DNA of 64,000 nt. Origin: Ustulina deusta. Taxonomy: Eukaryota > Ascomycota > Sordariomycetes > Xylariales > Xylariaceae. The DNA is taken from contig JAJNNX010000040.1 in assembly GCA_023159155.1 (NCBI GenBank), forward strand, positions 372,001 through 436,000. The letters run 5' to 3'. Below the pieces are notes generated by a model. It made no database searches. It was not told the origin of the DNA and saw only the letters and a list, made by a program, of their open reading frames with translations. Of this stretch, positions 23,782-35,770 are shown in pieces. Each line of letters opens with the position of its first letter. The first letter of the stretch is position 1. Made by a program: the position numbers and the translations under genes.

Positions 23782-26118
23782 TTATGTGCTGCTCTGGTGA
23801 TCTTCGTTGTTGGCGTTGGTGTTGGAGTTTTCACCATTACGAGCATTATCGGCGTCGTCGTTATTCTCGTCGGAGTCGGAGTCGGAACCGTCCAGGTCGC
23901 TTAGATCTTGGTACTCTGAACCATCAGCCATCCAATCAAAGTCTCCGTCGAAATTATCAGGCGCCCGTGTATTCGGGCTAGCCGTGTTTTCTTGTGCATT
24001 CGAGGTAGTTGTGGGACGTTGGCTAGTGGTGAGGGAGAGTCCCGCAGCGGCGACAGTTAAGGCGACGCCCTCGGCGTCTTCGTGGCTAGGACCCATTGTT
24101 GTCTGGGAGCGAGTGGCTTGGACGGAGTAGCCCTCAGTCATTGTGACCGTGCCGACGCCCGTATATATCGTGGTGGCCTCGCCTTCGGAGGTAGACGTGT
24201 CATCGTCGGGGATTGTCTCCCCTGTGTAGAATCTAGGGCCGGGCCCTATGGGGAAGCCACGCTCTGCATCGGGAATTTCGGGCTGATAAACGCGGCCGGT
24301 ACCGTCATCTAAACCCCCGGCCCAGAGTGGGAGGAACTTGAACTCCTCGTCCGAGAGGCTGAGAATCAGGGGGCCTGTTTGTTCAATATTTACGTCGAGT
24401 TTTGGGAACAACCATTTTTTGCTGAGCTCATTGACTACAGCAGAGACCTCTTCACGGAATTCGAAGTTGTCAAATAGGAAGGTCCTGGGGGAGTACGGAA
24501 CGTCGAGTTCAAAAGCTATTTCATTGAACGACTTCCAAAAGTGACACGTAAGAATACGCTGAACCGGTAGTAGATTCGCATAAATGTCCTTGGTTGAAAC
24601 TAGCTCATTCGCTGGCACAAACCGAGCCCGGTTCCAGTCGTAGCTTTCCGTGGACGAATCAGGGCCAACGCCTTCGATCTTGGCGGCGACGCTCACGATT
24701 CCATGTATGTAGGTGCGGAATTTCTTGCACAAATCAGGGTCGTGGATCGGCCATCCCTTAATTCCAAGGTACGTATTTACGTCGTCGGATAAAAGTCGAT
24801 CCCACATATCCTCTGCCCTCTGTATTAGCTTTTGCGCAGCATGCTGAATACAAGTCTCCTGCTCGTCGGTGACACTTCCACGAGGACGTCCGAATATCGA
24901 CGGCTGCTTCTTGTTGATAATACCGGCTCCTTTGTTGTTGGGAATCTCGATGGCTCGCTCTGCCACCAGAACCTGGAAAGCTACACGAGTAACGGCTGGC
25001 AGTTCCAATATCCACTACAGTAGCCACGATCAATATACCTTCTCTAGGACTAAATAGGTTGAAAGAGGAGCTCTGGGCGTTAATGCAAAAAGGAATTTGG
25101 AATGAATAATGAGCAACAACTCACAGCGATCTTTAAAGCATCTTCGGCGTTAATGTCTATGAAATTTTGGTTTGGCTCCGCCATAAACCAGGTGAGGACA
25201 GGATCTTTCTATTGTTAACCGTTAGTCGCGTTCATCCCTATTTTAGTTTCATTTCCCTTTTTAGCCTGTAGCATGAGACTGTACGTACCACAACATTCAC
25301 ACAATCAAACTGTTTAGCGACCACAGCCATGGTGGCTACGCGTGCAGCAGAGTTCAGAACGAGGTCTCCGTGGCGTATAGCCACAAGTAGGCGAAGAATC
25401 GCAGCTCGATGGCGAATTGGACAATAGTCCAGGATCTTTCTTAAGCTTGGGCATTCCAGCTGGCCAATGTCTATCGGATCCTCCATCTGGCGTACCTTCT
25501 CCAGCGTCTTATCTTCCGAAAGAAGGTCTGCAAAGTGGTAAGGGCAATTATCGTCGTGTCCAGATACAAGGTATTTCGAAACATTTGAGATAAAATGAGA
25601 CTTCCACCAGTCTATCACACCATCAGACAGCGACAGTTGAGCTACCTCGGAGGCTGATTCATCCCCTTCAATCTGCGGCGTCAGGTCCAGGACATATCTA
25701 TGCTGTTTATAACGGTCGCTGAGATGACGTCTTGTTTGCGCCTGAGCCTTTGGAGAAAGCTGTTTTGCAAACACCGACGAACCAGTCGCGAGCAGTTGCT
25801 CAGACTCCATCAGGAACTCTTTCGTGTTCCACTACGACGAGTAATCGTTAACTTACCTGGACGAGCCAAAGAGAGCAATAAAGCAAAGGGAAAGAACCAA
25901 GAGATAAGTACCTTGCGTCCGTTGCAGTGGACGAAGTCTCCATCGGGGAACTTGACAATGACCAGCGTATCTCCCGATGTATTGGCGACACTGAGATATT
26001 GTAGACGCTTGTAGTCCTCTTCCTCCCGGTTGTAGGCCGCATTTTCGTCCCTATTAACCAGGATTTCTTGCTGCAGCCTGTTGATTGTAATTTCGACGGG
26101 GTTTTCTTCGCCCGCCAT
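23782..26118 (-). CDS. Conserved fungal protein, BTB/POZ-like N-terminal half
   Basis: The 688-aa product comes from exons 26118-25912, 25831-25289, 25208-25125 and 25014-23782. All three introns (80, 80 and 110 bp) are GT-AG and phase 0. I do not recognise a named family. Residues 50-75 (GDTLVIVKFPDGDFVHCNGR) followed by LLATGSSVFAKQLSP look like the first strands and helix of a fungal BTB domain. The later ILRLLVAIRHGD and MAVVAKQFDCVNVV resemble the helices that follow such domains. The middle region (about 290-470) is globular, with W- and F-rich blocks. The C-terminal 170 residues are Ser/Thr/Asp/Asn-rich and probably disordered. No catalytic residues or membrane segments are seen. A role as an adaptor or substrate receptor is inference only. 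Confidence 0.8.
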
Positions 26119-28391
26119 GGTGTTAAGCGGCACAGGGAGAGTGTACCGAGTGAGAGGATGTGCTGGGTAGAAGAAGATGAATGAATAATTGCACGAGTGA
26201 GTGAGCTCTTTTGTGTAAAGCCCAGATAAAATGGAGGCGAGTGGGGAAAACCATCACAGGGTTGTCTGTCCTGGCATGATCGGTGGAAGAGGCAGGAAAA
26301 AAGAAGAGGAAGGAGACGAAAAAAGAGTAGGTCAAGGCCTCGGTACCTAAGTACCTACTTAATCAGTCAGCTTTGTCCTGCCACTGTTTGCTGAGGCTGT
26401 TGGCTCCCGAAGCAAACGGCGGCGTTACAGTGGGAGCCTGATGGAATGTTAGCGCGGGGTTACAGGCCGAGCCGAGTCACTCTTCCCTGGCCCCCACCAC
26501 AGCAGAGGCTGGATCGGGTATCAAGAATGTGAGCGGCCTCAGTGCGTGTGCCCAGCCCTGTAGCTTTTAGTTGTTGCCTAGGAGCTAATGGGTAAGTACC
26601 TAGGTAGGTGTCTTAGACATCTACTTAGGTGCTGAAGTTTGATATGTCCACTGAGGTACAGGTACGGACAATGTACATTTACCTCCCCCCAGTCCTTTTT
26701 GACAAAGAAGTAAAAGTAACTATACAAATCTACGTAATATCATCAAGGTGTTGGTGGTGAGAGCTCTTTGGGGGCAGCTATAGTTGTTGATCCAATAAAA
26801 ATAAAATAAAAACACTTAGTTAACTTTTCAAAGATATCGTGATGCGGCTGCATCACTTTTAGCTAAGCTTCTCGGAAGGACACTGGCGCAGTATGATTAA
26901 TTTGGTGTCCCCCACTACCCGAAGAAATACAGTAGCATTTTTCAGCCCTATAAGCGGGGTCCCAACGTTGATTCTTTGTTCCCTCCCAGCCCTTAGGTCT
27001 GTCTGTATGGTGTTTACATGATCCGAAGCCCAAGCACTGTTTCCTAGGACCTGACTTATGCCAAGATCCTGTCACGTGGACAACTAACATGCAATAATGT
27101 GTATAGACTTACACCCTCTAGAATTGGTGTTTTTGTTTTCTTGTATCTGTTCTGTTTTTTATATCTGTAATCTTTTTTCCCTTTGGAGAACAAATAAAAG
27201 ACAGCCTAAAAAGGGCGCTATAAATATGTTAGCTACAGGGCATGCGGGTGTGACTGATGTATGTTTTCTCCAAACCTTAGATTCTAGGCAGGATACACTA
27301 ATTACTTGGTTGATATGGTTGTGTGATTGGACCGACTTTTTATCCTACCTTACCTACATCCTATATGTAGATGTAAGTACCGACATGAAATAGGTATCTA
27401 ATGTAGGTATGCAGCTTGAAGCTGATTCCTTGGCTTGCTCCTCCATTGTCTAACCTAACCAAGGTGGGTACCTGTAGGTACCTTCCGTAGTAGATAGGTA
27501 TCCTTCTCCGGAGCATCCCCCGCGAGAACTAGAACCCCGGCCAGATCCGGCTTTCAATAGCGCTCCCCCGGATCTGTAGCTCATTTGAAGTGGTCAGTGC
27601 TTGTTCAAGTGTTAAATTCCATTTCCTTCTAATAATTCCTACCCAATCGCCTTCTGCGGGGCATTGCCCTTGTTTCCCTGCTGCAGGGAGAGCGGGTGGA
27701 GGCATTAGGTACCTCTGTTCTAGGTATATATAGTCTTAGGTACCTACTCTGTAGATACTTAGATAATGTCTAATGCATGGTCGGCATTGAGGTCGCGTGC
27801 CCCTTCACCCCTTCACGCTCGACTTCGGCGGTGTGCCACAAGGTACACCTCTCTTCTGGATAGATAGTGGCAGTCTTAGACTCCCCTTAGCGCATGGTAT
27901 GTGACATAACACCGGGCAGAAGGGAATCAGTTATACTAACAAGCCCTTGACTACATCGAGGTAGAAAGAAGCTGGCTGTTCTCGTGTTTTCCGGTATATC
28001 TTCTTGGCCTCCCCCCCCCATCCTTGCACTCACATCACCTCACCTGATCTGGCCTGACCTGATCTCATAAAGTCAATCTTAGCGCTATAACTGCTGATCA
28101 GACTTTCCTGGTTCTCCTGGATAGTATTGCGTACCCTACATGCCTTTCTGCCTACCGGTATATCTACCATCTATCTAATATATGTGGTTCTTTTTGTTTT
28201 ATCTAGAGTCCGTCTTTTGAGCCGAACAAATAGTTATAAAATCATATTAAACTCGAGTCATTGGGCTTTTCGGAATTAGCAGCCCTCGGTTTTACTCCAG
28301 CGGACAACAAAGGGCGAGAAGCCTATCAGCACCTAACACGCCGAGCTCGACCCTCACGTCCCCCATTTGCCCTAAACATAACATACACAAG
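26119..28391. other. Intergenic 2.3 kb, divergent promoters
   Basis: No gene is supported. The interval is studded with TACCTAGGTA-like words (26343-26355, 26590-26645, 27340-27490, 27715-27765). Short ORFs around 26863-27393 have no family signal. A run of eight C sits near 28011. Confidence 0.5.
27335..27500. repeat. Cluster of TACCTA/TAGGTA palindromic words
   Basis: Repeated ACCTACATCC, GTAGGTA, GGTACCTGTAGGTACC and TAGGTATCC words occur within 165 bp, the same motif class as elsewhere in the intergenic DNA here. Confidence 0.5.
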
Positions 28392-28442
28392 ATGAACCGA
28401 ACCCGAGCCACCGGACTGTCCAACAACGGCCGCATATTGTGA
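28392..28442 (+). other. Upstream small ORF or alternative first exon
   Basis: ATG at 28392 opens a 16-codon frame (MNRTRATGLSNNGRIL) ending at 28442. The TTG stop region overlaps a possible donor (TT|GTGAGA at 28439). Splicing to an acceptor at 28560 (TTCAG) or 28591 (AATAG) would in both cases join in frame to the small membrane-protein ORF. It is therefore either a regulatory uORF or the true 5' coding exon. Confidence 0.35.
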
Positions 28443-28560
28443 GAAGCTTTTCACATCTAGCTGTCCCAATCCCAAATCGATCAAGACAAGTGCCTCTTAG
28501 ATCATTGCTCTCCTTGTCCCAGATTTGATTGTATCATCATTATCGTTAGTTCTTGTTCAG

Positions 28561-28581
28561 AAAAAAAAAAAAAAAAAAAAA
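28561..28581. repeat. Poly(A) run of 21 bases
   Basis: An uninterrupted A tract directly upstream of the small membrane-protein start. If translated it would give a seven-lysine run, which seems unlikely to be conserved. Confidence 0.9.
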
Positions 28582-28591
28582 GACAAATAGC

Positions 28592-28777
28592 ATGAAACTA
28601 ATGCCGGAAACCGCCAGTCGTCATCCTCTCCTCGTGGCCAGCATCGTATCTACGGGCCTTATCATCGCCGGCATCCAATACAAACGAATGGCCATCGCCC
28701 GAAACGAGCAAGCCCAGCGCAATGGCCAAGAGCCTAATTTCTACGTCAGCGTTGACCGGAGCGGCGGGGGGATCTGA
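28592..28777 (+). CDS. Small single-pass membrane protein
   Basis: A 61-aa product (or 58 aa from the next ATG at 28601). After a short polar start, HPLLVASIVSTGLIIAGI forms one membrane segment at about residues 12-29. It is followed by a basic stretch (QYKRMAIARNEQAQR) and a distinctive C terminus, FYVSVDRSGGGI. The compact, clean composition and the stop right after the SGGGI tail suggest a real gene, although it is short. The hydrophobic segment with a following positive patch is compatible with a small mitochondrial or ER membrane protein. I do not recognise a name, and location is inference. An upstream exon may extend the N terminus. The gene is convergent with the Yvc1-type channel. 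Confidence 0.6.
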   Translation: MKLMPETASRHPLLVASIVSTGLIIAGIQYKRMAIARNEQAQRNGQEPNFYVSVDRSGGGI

Positions 28778-29820
28778 TGCCTACCTACATACCTACCTGC
28801 CTGGCTGCCTGCCTGCCTAGACCTACGAACATAATGCCTGAGTGCTTAATTACGACGACCTTCACGATTTAAACGCTATCATGACCAATCAACCGTCTTC
28901 GGACCAAAAAAAAAAGAAAAAGAGAGAGACAGACGAGTGAAAACCAAATTCAGGGATAACGAGCTATGGACACGACACTACGATAGAAAGCTGGGGATCC
29001 TGGAAGTTGGAAAGGAAAAATACATAGGACAATTGAATATTACTCTTATACCTACCTTCCTGGTATCATGATCTTCTGTCATTATAATACTCTAATCTCT
29101 CGAACATCGTCTGTAAGAGGTGCTATCGTACCGAGGGGAATGGAATGGGTACTGCTGCAACTGCAGCTAGAATAGCTAGTATACAAAATGATTTTCTTCT
29201 ACACAATGATGACGGGATAATGCCTCTGCTCAACAACCTATCCTGGTCTAAGACAAGTTGGGAAGAGGAAAGGTTTGAAAAAAAAAAGGTTGACAAGCAA
29301 TTCGAACAAAAGGACAACGCAGACGATCCGCAAACAGCGAATCTTGTGATCACAGCAGAGAATCTTTGAATGATACGGAATATAAATCGCATAATTACGA
29401 GCCGCCCGGCCCCGGCTCCGGCTGTCTGATGGCCCAACCTAGAGCATTCCTACATCGTACATATCAATCTTACACCAACTGCAAAGGCGATACAATTGTT
29501 CCCTATACATCGTACTGATGTAGAAACAAGGGAACCATGCATCCTGCACTGAGCAGGTCAACTTTCTCCCTCTCCTGCTCTCTTGCACGAGCGGGCTGGC
29601 TGAATAAACACGAGACCTGCAATAGAACCGCCGCCACCCAGAACCAAAGTTGATGCCAGTGCCATGTGCTGTGTACCAATAATAATGAAACCGCCTCCCA
29701 AACGCCGATGGATGCATAACCGCTTGTCGGTGATGTGATCACAAGAGAATCGATCGAGACCCTGTTGCTCATTTACGGACACTAAATCCGAGCAGAGATC
29801 CTGATAAGCGGAAGTATAGC
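28778..29820. other. Convergent 3' flanks of the small membrane protein and the channel
   Basis: No gene is supported. Short CTGCCTGG/CTACCTAC repeats follow the small gene directly. A 74-codon open frame at 29145-29369 has no family signal and is probably chance. Confidence 0.45.
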
Positions 29821-32800
29821 TCACAAGGAGCTTCCCCGCCTCGGGGGCTTCCTCGCTAGCTGGTCGTCACTCTCCCTGTCGTCATGCCTCACAATCTCTT
29901 TCCCCTTCCCCTTTGTTCTCCGCTCTTGGTGTGTAGTGGCGCCTCCTATTCCTACCTTTTCTTCTTTGGCGCTCCAAGGGCGCTTTTCCCTCTGCCCGCG
30001 CACCTTTTTCCAGAACCTGCTTTGCGAGGACAAATTCACGTTCGTCTCGTACGAGTCAGTAACAGAGCCCTGTCCACTATCGTCATCGGCCGAATTCTGC
30101 GCCGTTGGGACAGCAGAGCGCATCAGCTGGACCTCCCGGGCCACATCAGCGAAGCTTTCTTCAAGATTCTTCATACGTGCGAGCACTAGTTTGCTCATGC
30201 GACTTGCGTTTTCGCGCTCCCGCTCTACGGAGCTCATCCTCTGTAAACCCCGTATCTGGCCTGTCGCCATCGCCATCTGGGTCGCGAATGACGCAGGCAC
30301 TGCCCCGAGCTCGTTCTTAGTGTCTGCGAGGCGCCCTGTGTTGTCTGAGTCGACCGAGGGCGACAGCTTCCGCTGTTGCCGCCTCAGGTCTAAAGTAGTT
30401 CGGTTTTGCGGTACTTTCGGGATGGGTCGAGGCCGTGTCGTGTTTTCTGTTACATATTGTGTTGTTCGTCGAGGTGAGCGTGTGCCGGCGGGAGTAGATT
30501 GCTCAATTGCCGTGGTCAACCGGCTTGTTCTTGGTCGAGATCGTGGACCCATTGGTTCTTCTGATATCGATGATGGACTAGGTCCATGCCAACTCGCCTC
30601 CTGTGGGTTGAATAAGATGGTATTAGTGGAGAGTGTGCGGTTATGAAGACCTTGGCGGCGCGTGGCCCCGCCTATTCCTGGTGACATATTGTGAGCTGGA
30701 TCAGCTGAGGAAGGAATAAGAGAGTGTCGGCGTGAGGCCATGGGAGTAGTAAAATAATCCTCGTCTTGGTCAGGATGTGAGGTGTTCTCTTGAGCGCTTT
30801 CACCGGCAATCTCGTCTTCGTCTTCGTCGTTTGTAATGAGTTCATCATCGCCATCGGCATCAGTGAAATCTTTCGGCTCATGCTCCGTTCGAGCCTCAGG
30901 TCTATTGAATCGCGACGGAGGGAAGTCATGGTTCGACATAAGATCAGCGGGGTCACTCGCGGCGGATCGAACATCAGAAAGGGTTCGAAATCGTCTCGGC
31001 AAGTCTCGGCTCGTGCTCATCCGTCGAAGTGAATGGCTCTGGCGGCTGTCGATGGTTGGCCAACGTGATAAGGTTTCGCCTATCTCGTCGCTCTGGTCCA
31101 TCCAATTTCGAATGGCTGTTTGAGTCTTTCTTCTTTCCTGTCTCCTCTGAGAGCGTATTGTACTGGCATCGGGTTGTCGTCGAAAAACTTCATCTAAAGC
31201 TCGATCCTTTTGAAAGCCAGCAATTGACTCCTCACGGGTTCTGACGTTTGGGCTGAAGAAACCGCCTCTGCTAGTCGGGTCCGCAATGGAGAAAGGGCGG
31301 CCTTTTCTGCGTCCTGAGCCATCGACCAAATCCGTAGGCTCGTATATTGATGATGCGAGATAATACTTCTCATATACGAAGATCAGGAACAAAATTGGCC
31401 AATGGGTCAATTTGATGGCCATTCTATTAACCAAGACGAACTGCCTAATGGGCATGATATAGCGTAAAGGAATGAGAACCCAAGCAAGTATATTGGCGGG
31501 TGCGATGTACGCAAAGAGTGAATCATTCTTAACCATGGAGATCGTATTGATGGCGAACAGGAATCTGCCGACCCGTTAATAACCAGGTAGCGGTAAAAGT
31601 CAAGATACTTACTGGTGCTCTTCTTTAGCATTAGACGCGATGGCCGTGAAAGAATTCGTTAGTACGGTGATTAGTATTGTGCTATAACTGCGTTAGATCG
31701 CCGTTATCAAAGATAGATGGGAGGTGACGTACGCAATGAGAAAATGGCAAATGACGAGAAAGAAGACTAAGAGTAGTCGTTCGACGAAAGTATACTTGGG
31801 CCAGCTAATTCCAATATCAGCGATCATCCATCGACGCGCTCCAACGTTTCACTTACACATCCCATGCAGCAGGCGTGAACCCCATTAGAATCTGAAAGAT
31901 CTTATAAGCTACATCAATGGCATTGTCGTCATTTTTCGAAAGCGTGAAGAAGACGAAAAACCCGGAGCAGCTGATCAAAATCACGACAAATAAAGCCACG
32001 AGGTCTTCCGCCATGAATCGAAAGGCGATCAGTAGCTGCGAAAAGTATGGGTAGTGATCTAGAACACTGAAAATGCGAGGGAAGAGAAGGATGGCATTCA
32101 CTGCGAGCACTTCATATGCCATTTCATTCCATCGGAAAGAGCCAACCAAAAAGACACCGCAGAGGCGCATGCCGTAGTAGATAATCAAGAACAGCAAGAT
32201 CCCGAGGTCTACAATATTCCAGTAGCTCATGATGTAGAGCGAGAACCCCTGCTCATTGAAGCCGACAACCTCGTCTAGCATGAATCCGGCGCTCCAGAAC
32301 CAAAATAATAGCTCCAGGGAAGTTATCAGGCTCGAGCGATTAATCAGAACTGCGAGAAACAAACAGATCATGACGAATAACGAACATGTTGACAAGAAGT
32401 ACCGGTAGCGAGGAACACGTAAGCGAGATAATTTCAAGGGCGAAGCATTGCGTGGGTCGTATAGAGCTACTGTTCGTCGGAAGGGAATTGCATGTACGGG
32501 GAGCTGCGAAGCTTGTTCTTTGAAGGATTGATGACCGAGTAGTGGAGTTCGAGCATCAGCATTGCCTCTGTAGTCCGATGTCGTAGAGACACGATGAAGA
32601 TTGTCGTGCGAAGAGTAGAAAGTGATAGCGCCGTTCCAAATTGCCTCAAGCTGCTGAACGACTAGTGGGTGGGAAACGAAATGTTTGGCAGAAGCGCGGA
32701 TTGCGACCTCGAGAGTTGATGACCTGGCAAATGGTGTCCTTGCTCTGCCCTCGGAGGCTCTTCCACTGTGCGTAGGAGGCGTGCGAGGGCAACCTTGCAG

Positions 32801-33503
32801 GGGATCGAAATCGTAAGACAAGGCATCGATGAGTTCCCTCGTACTATATTCCTTCAACAATTTCAAAGCAAGAAGCTCGCAGACCTTGGCTCTCGTGGTG
32901 CTAACGGCGGCATTACCAGGATGCAGCTGGCCCTCCTTGCCAAACTGAAGACAGTTCGCCATCAGCGCGTATATGGTCGCCCGACTGAAGTGCTGTGTTC
33001 GAATTTGCTGTTGCATTGGCTTGACCAAGAACTGGGAGACCTGCGGAGAGCGAAGCTGGTCCCAGGATAGCGATGTCTCGGTTCTTGTCTGGACAATGAT
33101 TCGAATCGCGTGCACAACATGGTACACTGGCAGGGCATCTGCTCTCTGAATTAGCATTCATAGACTCTGGGGAGGGGCGCACACGGCTCGAGATCGGACC
33201 TAGATGACTAGCAGAAAATAGAGGCATGACGGGGTTGGAATTTCTCCGAAAACCACCCTGGTCGGCGAAGCGTATGGATGGGTGATTGGGGTCGAATTCA
33301 TCTGCATTGTCTTCGTCCTCATCGTCGTCGTCTTCGCCCTCGGTGAAATCGGCGGTGGCATGTCGTTCCTCAACGTACCGGCGGCTGGCTGGGCCGGGAG
33401 ATGGAGTCGGAGGGTTCGCGTCGAAGAGATGCGAGTCGACGCGACGAACGGCAAGCTTGGGTCGCAGCAACGAGGAGAACATATCCTTCACTGTCGGTAT
33501 CAT
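29821..33503 (-). CDS. Yvc1-type TRP calcium channel
   Basis: This is a TRP-family cation channel, in fungi typically in the vacuolar membrane, where it releases Ca2+. The 1156-aa product comes from exons 33503-33200, 33138-31857, 31804-31733, 31681-31613 and 31564-29821. The introns are 61, 52, 51 and 48 bp, most with clear CTAAC/CTAAT branch points. The first intron has an unusual GTCCGA donor but joins PLFSASHL to DALPVYHVVHAIR, as conserved in the family. An acidic low-complexity N terminus precedes a soluble linker domain with LSWDQLRSPQVSQFLVKP. Membrane helices run from about residue 347 (LFVMICLFLAVLI) through FWFWSAGFMLDEVVGF, VDLGILLFLIIYYG and LVALFVVILISCSGFFVFF. The pore region lies near KIFQILMGFTPAAWDVW, and the last helix is LLLVFFLVICHFLIA. 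A long C-terminal tail of about 480 residues is Ser/Arg-rich with a short coiled coil. The tail is longer than in yeast Yvc1. Confidence 0.9.
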
Positions 33504-34916
33504 GACGACGACCAAGTCCAGGCTCGAACAGGGTCGAGGTTAGATCGAGGTCGTGTCGCGTCCAAAGCCAAACCAGAACCAAGGCAGGACAAGACACGCC
33601 AATCCTAGCCCCTACCACCTCAATACGCCGGAAGACAGTTAAAGTGGCATAGATGGGGAGACGAGTGAAGACAACTGGCAATTAGTCTCGAGCAGGATGG
33701 ACAATTGGAAGAGGGGTTGAAGTAATCCGTGGCAGACCTGGAATTACAAGTGTTAGGCGCTGCGAGAGAACAAGGCCATATTGTATCAGTGCAGGTAGTT
33801 CAGACGGTCCTGCACTATCTAGCAGGCGTGCAGAGAGCAAGGATTGTTTGACAGGATTGTTTGATTGTAGGTATCGATTGATGGATACCTGCTAGACTAG
33901 AGTACCTACTTGGTCTGAGGGGGGCGCCTTAAACACACTGATAAGAAGCAATCCACATCAAGTTTAGTCCCCGGGCAGTCGCCGCGCAGTTGCGGTTTGA
34001 TGAAGCTGCAGTGGGTGGTTTAGTTTAGAATTACAAGAACGATGTGGACGAGATGTCACCAGGTCAAAGTTGGCTGAAACATCAAGCACTGACTTAGCGC
34101 ACCTGCTGCATGGAGCAAACCCATATCTGCCCATCCTAGGACAACCTGCTGTCGCATCAGAGGCCTGAACCATGCTGCCCCACATCCCCAGATAAGGATA
34201 TCGAGTGCTATCAAGTGATCTTCCTCATCTAAGAACCCGTGCAAGCTGTATCCATGTAGGTTCGTACTGCCATTTCATCTAGAATTTCCTACAAATTAAT
34301 CAGGCTTTCCAGACCGCGTCTCGACCTTTCCATGCAGCTCCGAGTCACGATCCCTAGCCCTCGGGGCGTGATTGCCTACGTATTTATCTTGCCGCAGGTG
34401 CCGCTCAGCCTTCTACCTGGTAAATGCTGGCAAACATCTGGGTGCTGATCTGGGGCCTTGAATTCCTCCTCTCAATCCTTCGTCCCTTAGCCTCCTCGTT
34501 CTCAAGGAGGGGTTGCAGGTGTTTTCGCATACCTATATCGTTCCACACCGCTCTCATCTTTCGTTGCCGTCCGTCCTGCCGGCTGTCATGGTGTTACTCT
34601 GGTATATAATTGGCTGAGAGGGGAGGCATCATATCTCACGCCTCGATGTCGCATTCACGCATGACCACCCACCCAAGTCGGATCAGGAAAGGCTCGTCTC
34701 TCGCAATTGGACCGCATGATTGAATTGTGCTCCTTCCCAGACCTTGTCGTCACCACCTTTCTCGCCTTGTGCGTTACTAGTATACACAGGTTTCGCACTT
34801 CACTTCAATGTTTCTCCGCCGGCGACGTCCATGCCACACAATGGCACGCAATTCCCTTCGACGCTATACCGCCTGCAGTGGGCCGTTTGGTACATGCAGG
34901 CTTGTGGCTGTCCAAC

Positions 34917-34933
34917 ATGCATGCATGCATGCA
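34917..34933. repeat. ATGC microsatellite
   Basis: About four and a half CATG/ATGC units in tandem, in intergenic DNA. Confidence 0.8.
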
Positions 34934-35455
34934 TACACTATCTCGATACAGGCTTTAGATCCAAATTTTGAACAGGTGGTAGAGCAACACTATTTATTGC
35001 TCAGCTCTCTCCACAAAGGTAGCTTCCATGTCACCAAGGACCTTGCAAGGCACCGAATTGGTTGTTGCTATATGTGTAGACGACACTGTCGTGTTTACCC
35101 CGATGATATGTTAGGACTGTCTCGCACTACCCGTACATTGATTGGGGGAAATACCACTACAGTCAATGTTTGAATCCTCTCCCCCCCCCATTTCACACCG
35201 CTCGTTGCGTGCCATCAAATACCAAGCTGCCCGGATAGTGGTATGTGCGTGTGGTCACTTTTGACGCCGATAACGCAAGCACATAATGAGTATTGTTTTC
35301 TCATCAGATACAGCGTGGTCACTAGATAAATAACAACGAGTGCACGGACCCGATTGCTATTTCTATCTCCGAGCATATAAGACCATCTCGCCTCCTAGAC
35401 CAGGTCCTCCTTGCCTTTTCTAGTGAATGTCTGTCCACCATCACAGTGGTCTGTC

Positions 35456-35770
35456 GTACTATACCTAGGTATATCGTGGAAACTTTGGCAGCTTCAGGAA
35501 TGGGAAGTGGGTAGTTTACAACTCTGCACTCGCTACCTTAGGTACTTACCCAAAGACAGGTGTTCCCTACCTGCCTTGGTATACGATCTATCAACCTAGT
35601 AGGCACACCGTACACCTCGCCCGCCCTGGTCCACATGCAACATCATGTCTTAGCTATGTGTATAAATAGGTAGGTAGCTAGGTAGCCACAACACCCGCCA
35701 CATAGGTAGGCACGACAGCTCACATTATATATGTACCTATATCATATCCTATTTAGGTAGTTCCCAATGA
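35456..35770. repeat. Cluster of TACCTAGGTA-like palindromic words
   Basis: ACCTAGGTA, CTTAGGTACTTACC, GGTAGGTAGCTAGGTAG, ACCTATATC and ATTTAGGTAG words recur within about 300 bp. No protein-coding signal overlaps them. Confidence 0.5.

Noticed and set aside
29936..30646. 236-codon plus-strand frame opposite the channel tail
   Set aside because: Lies wholly opposite the conserved exon 5 of the channel; translation is Arg/Ser-rich without any motif.
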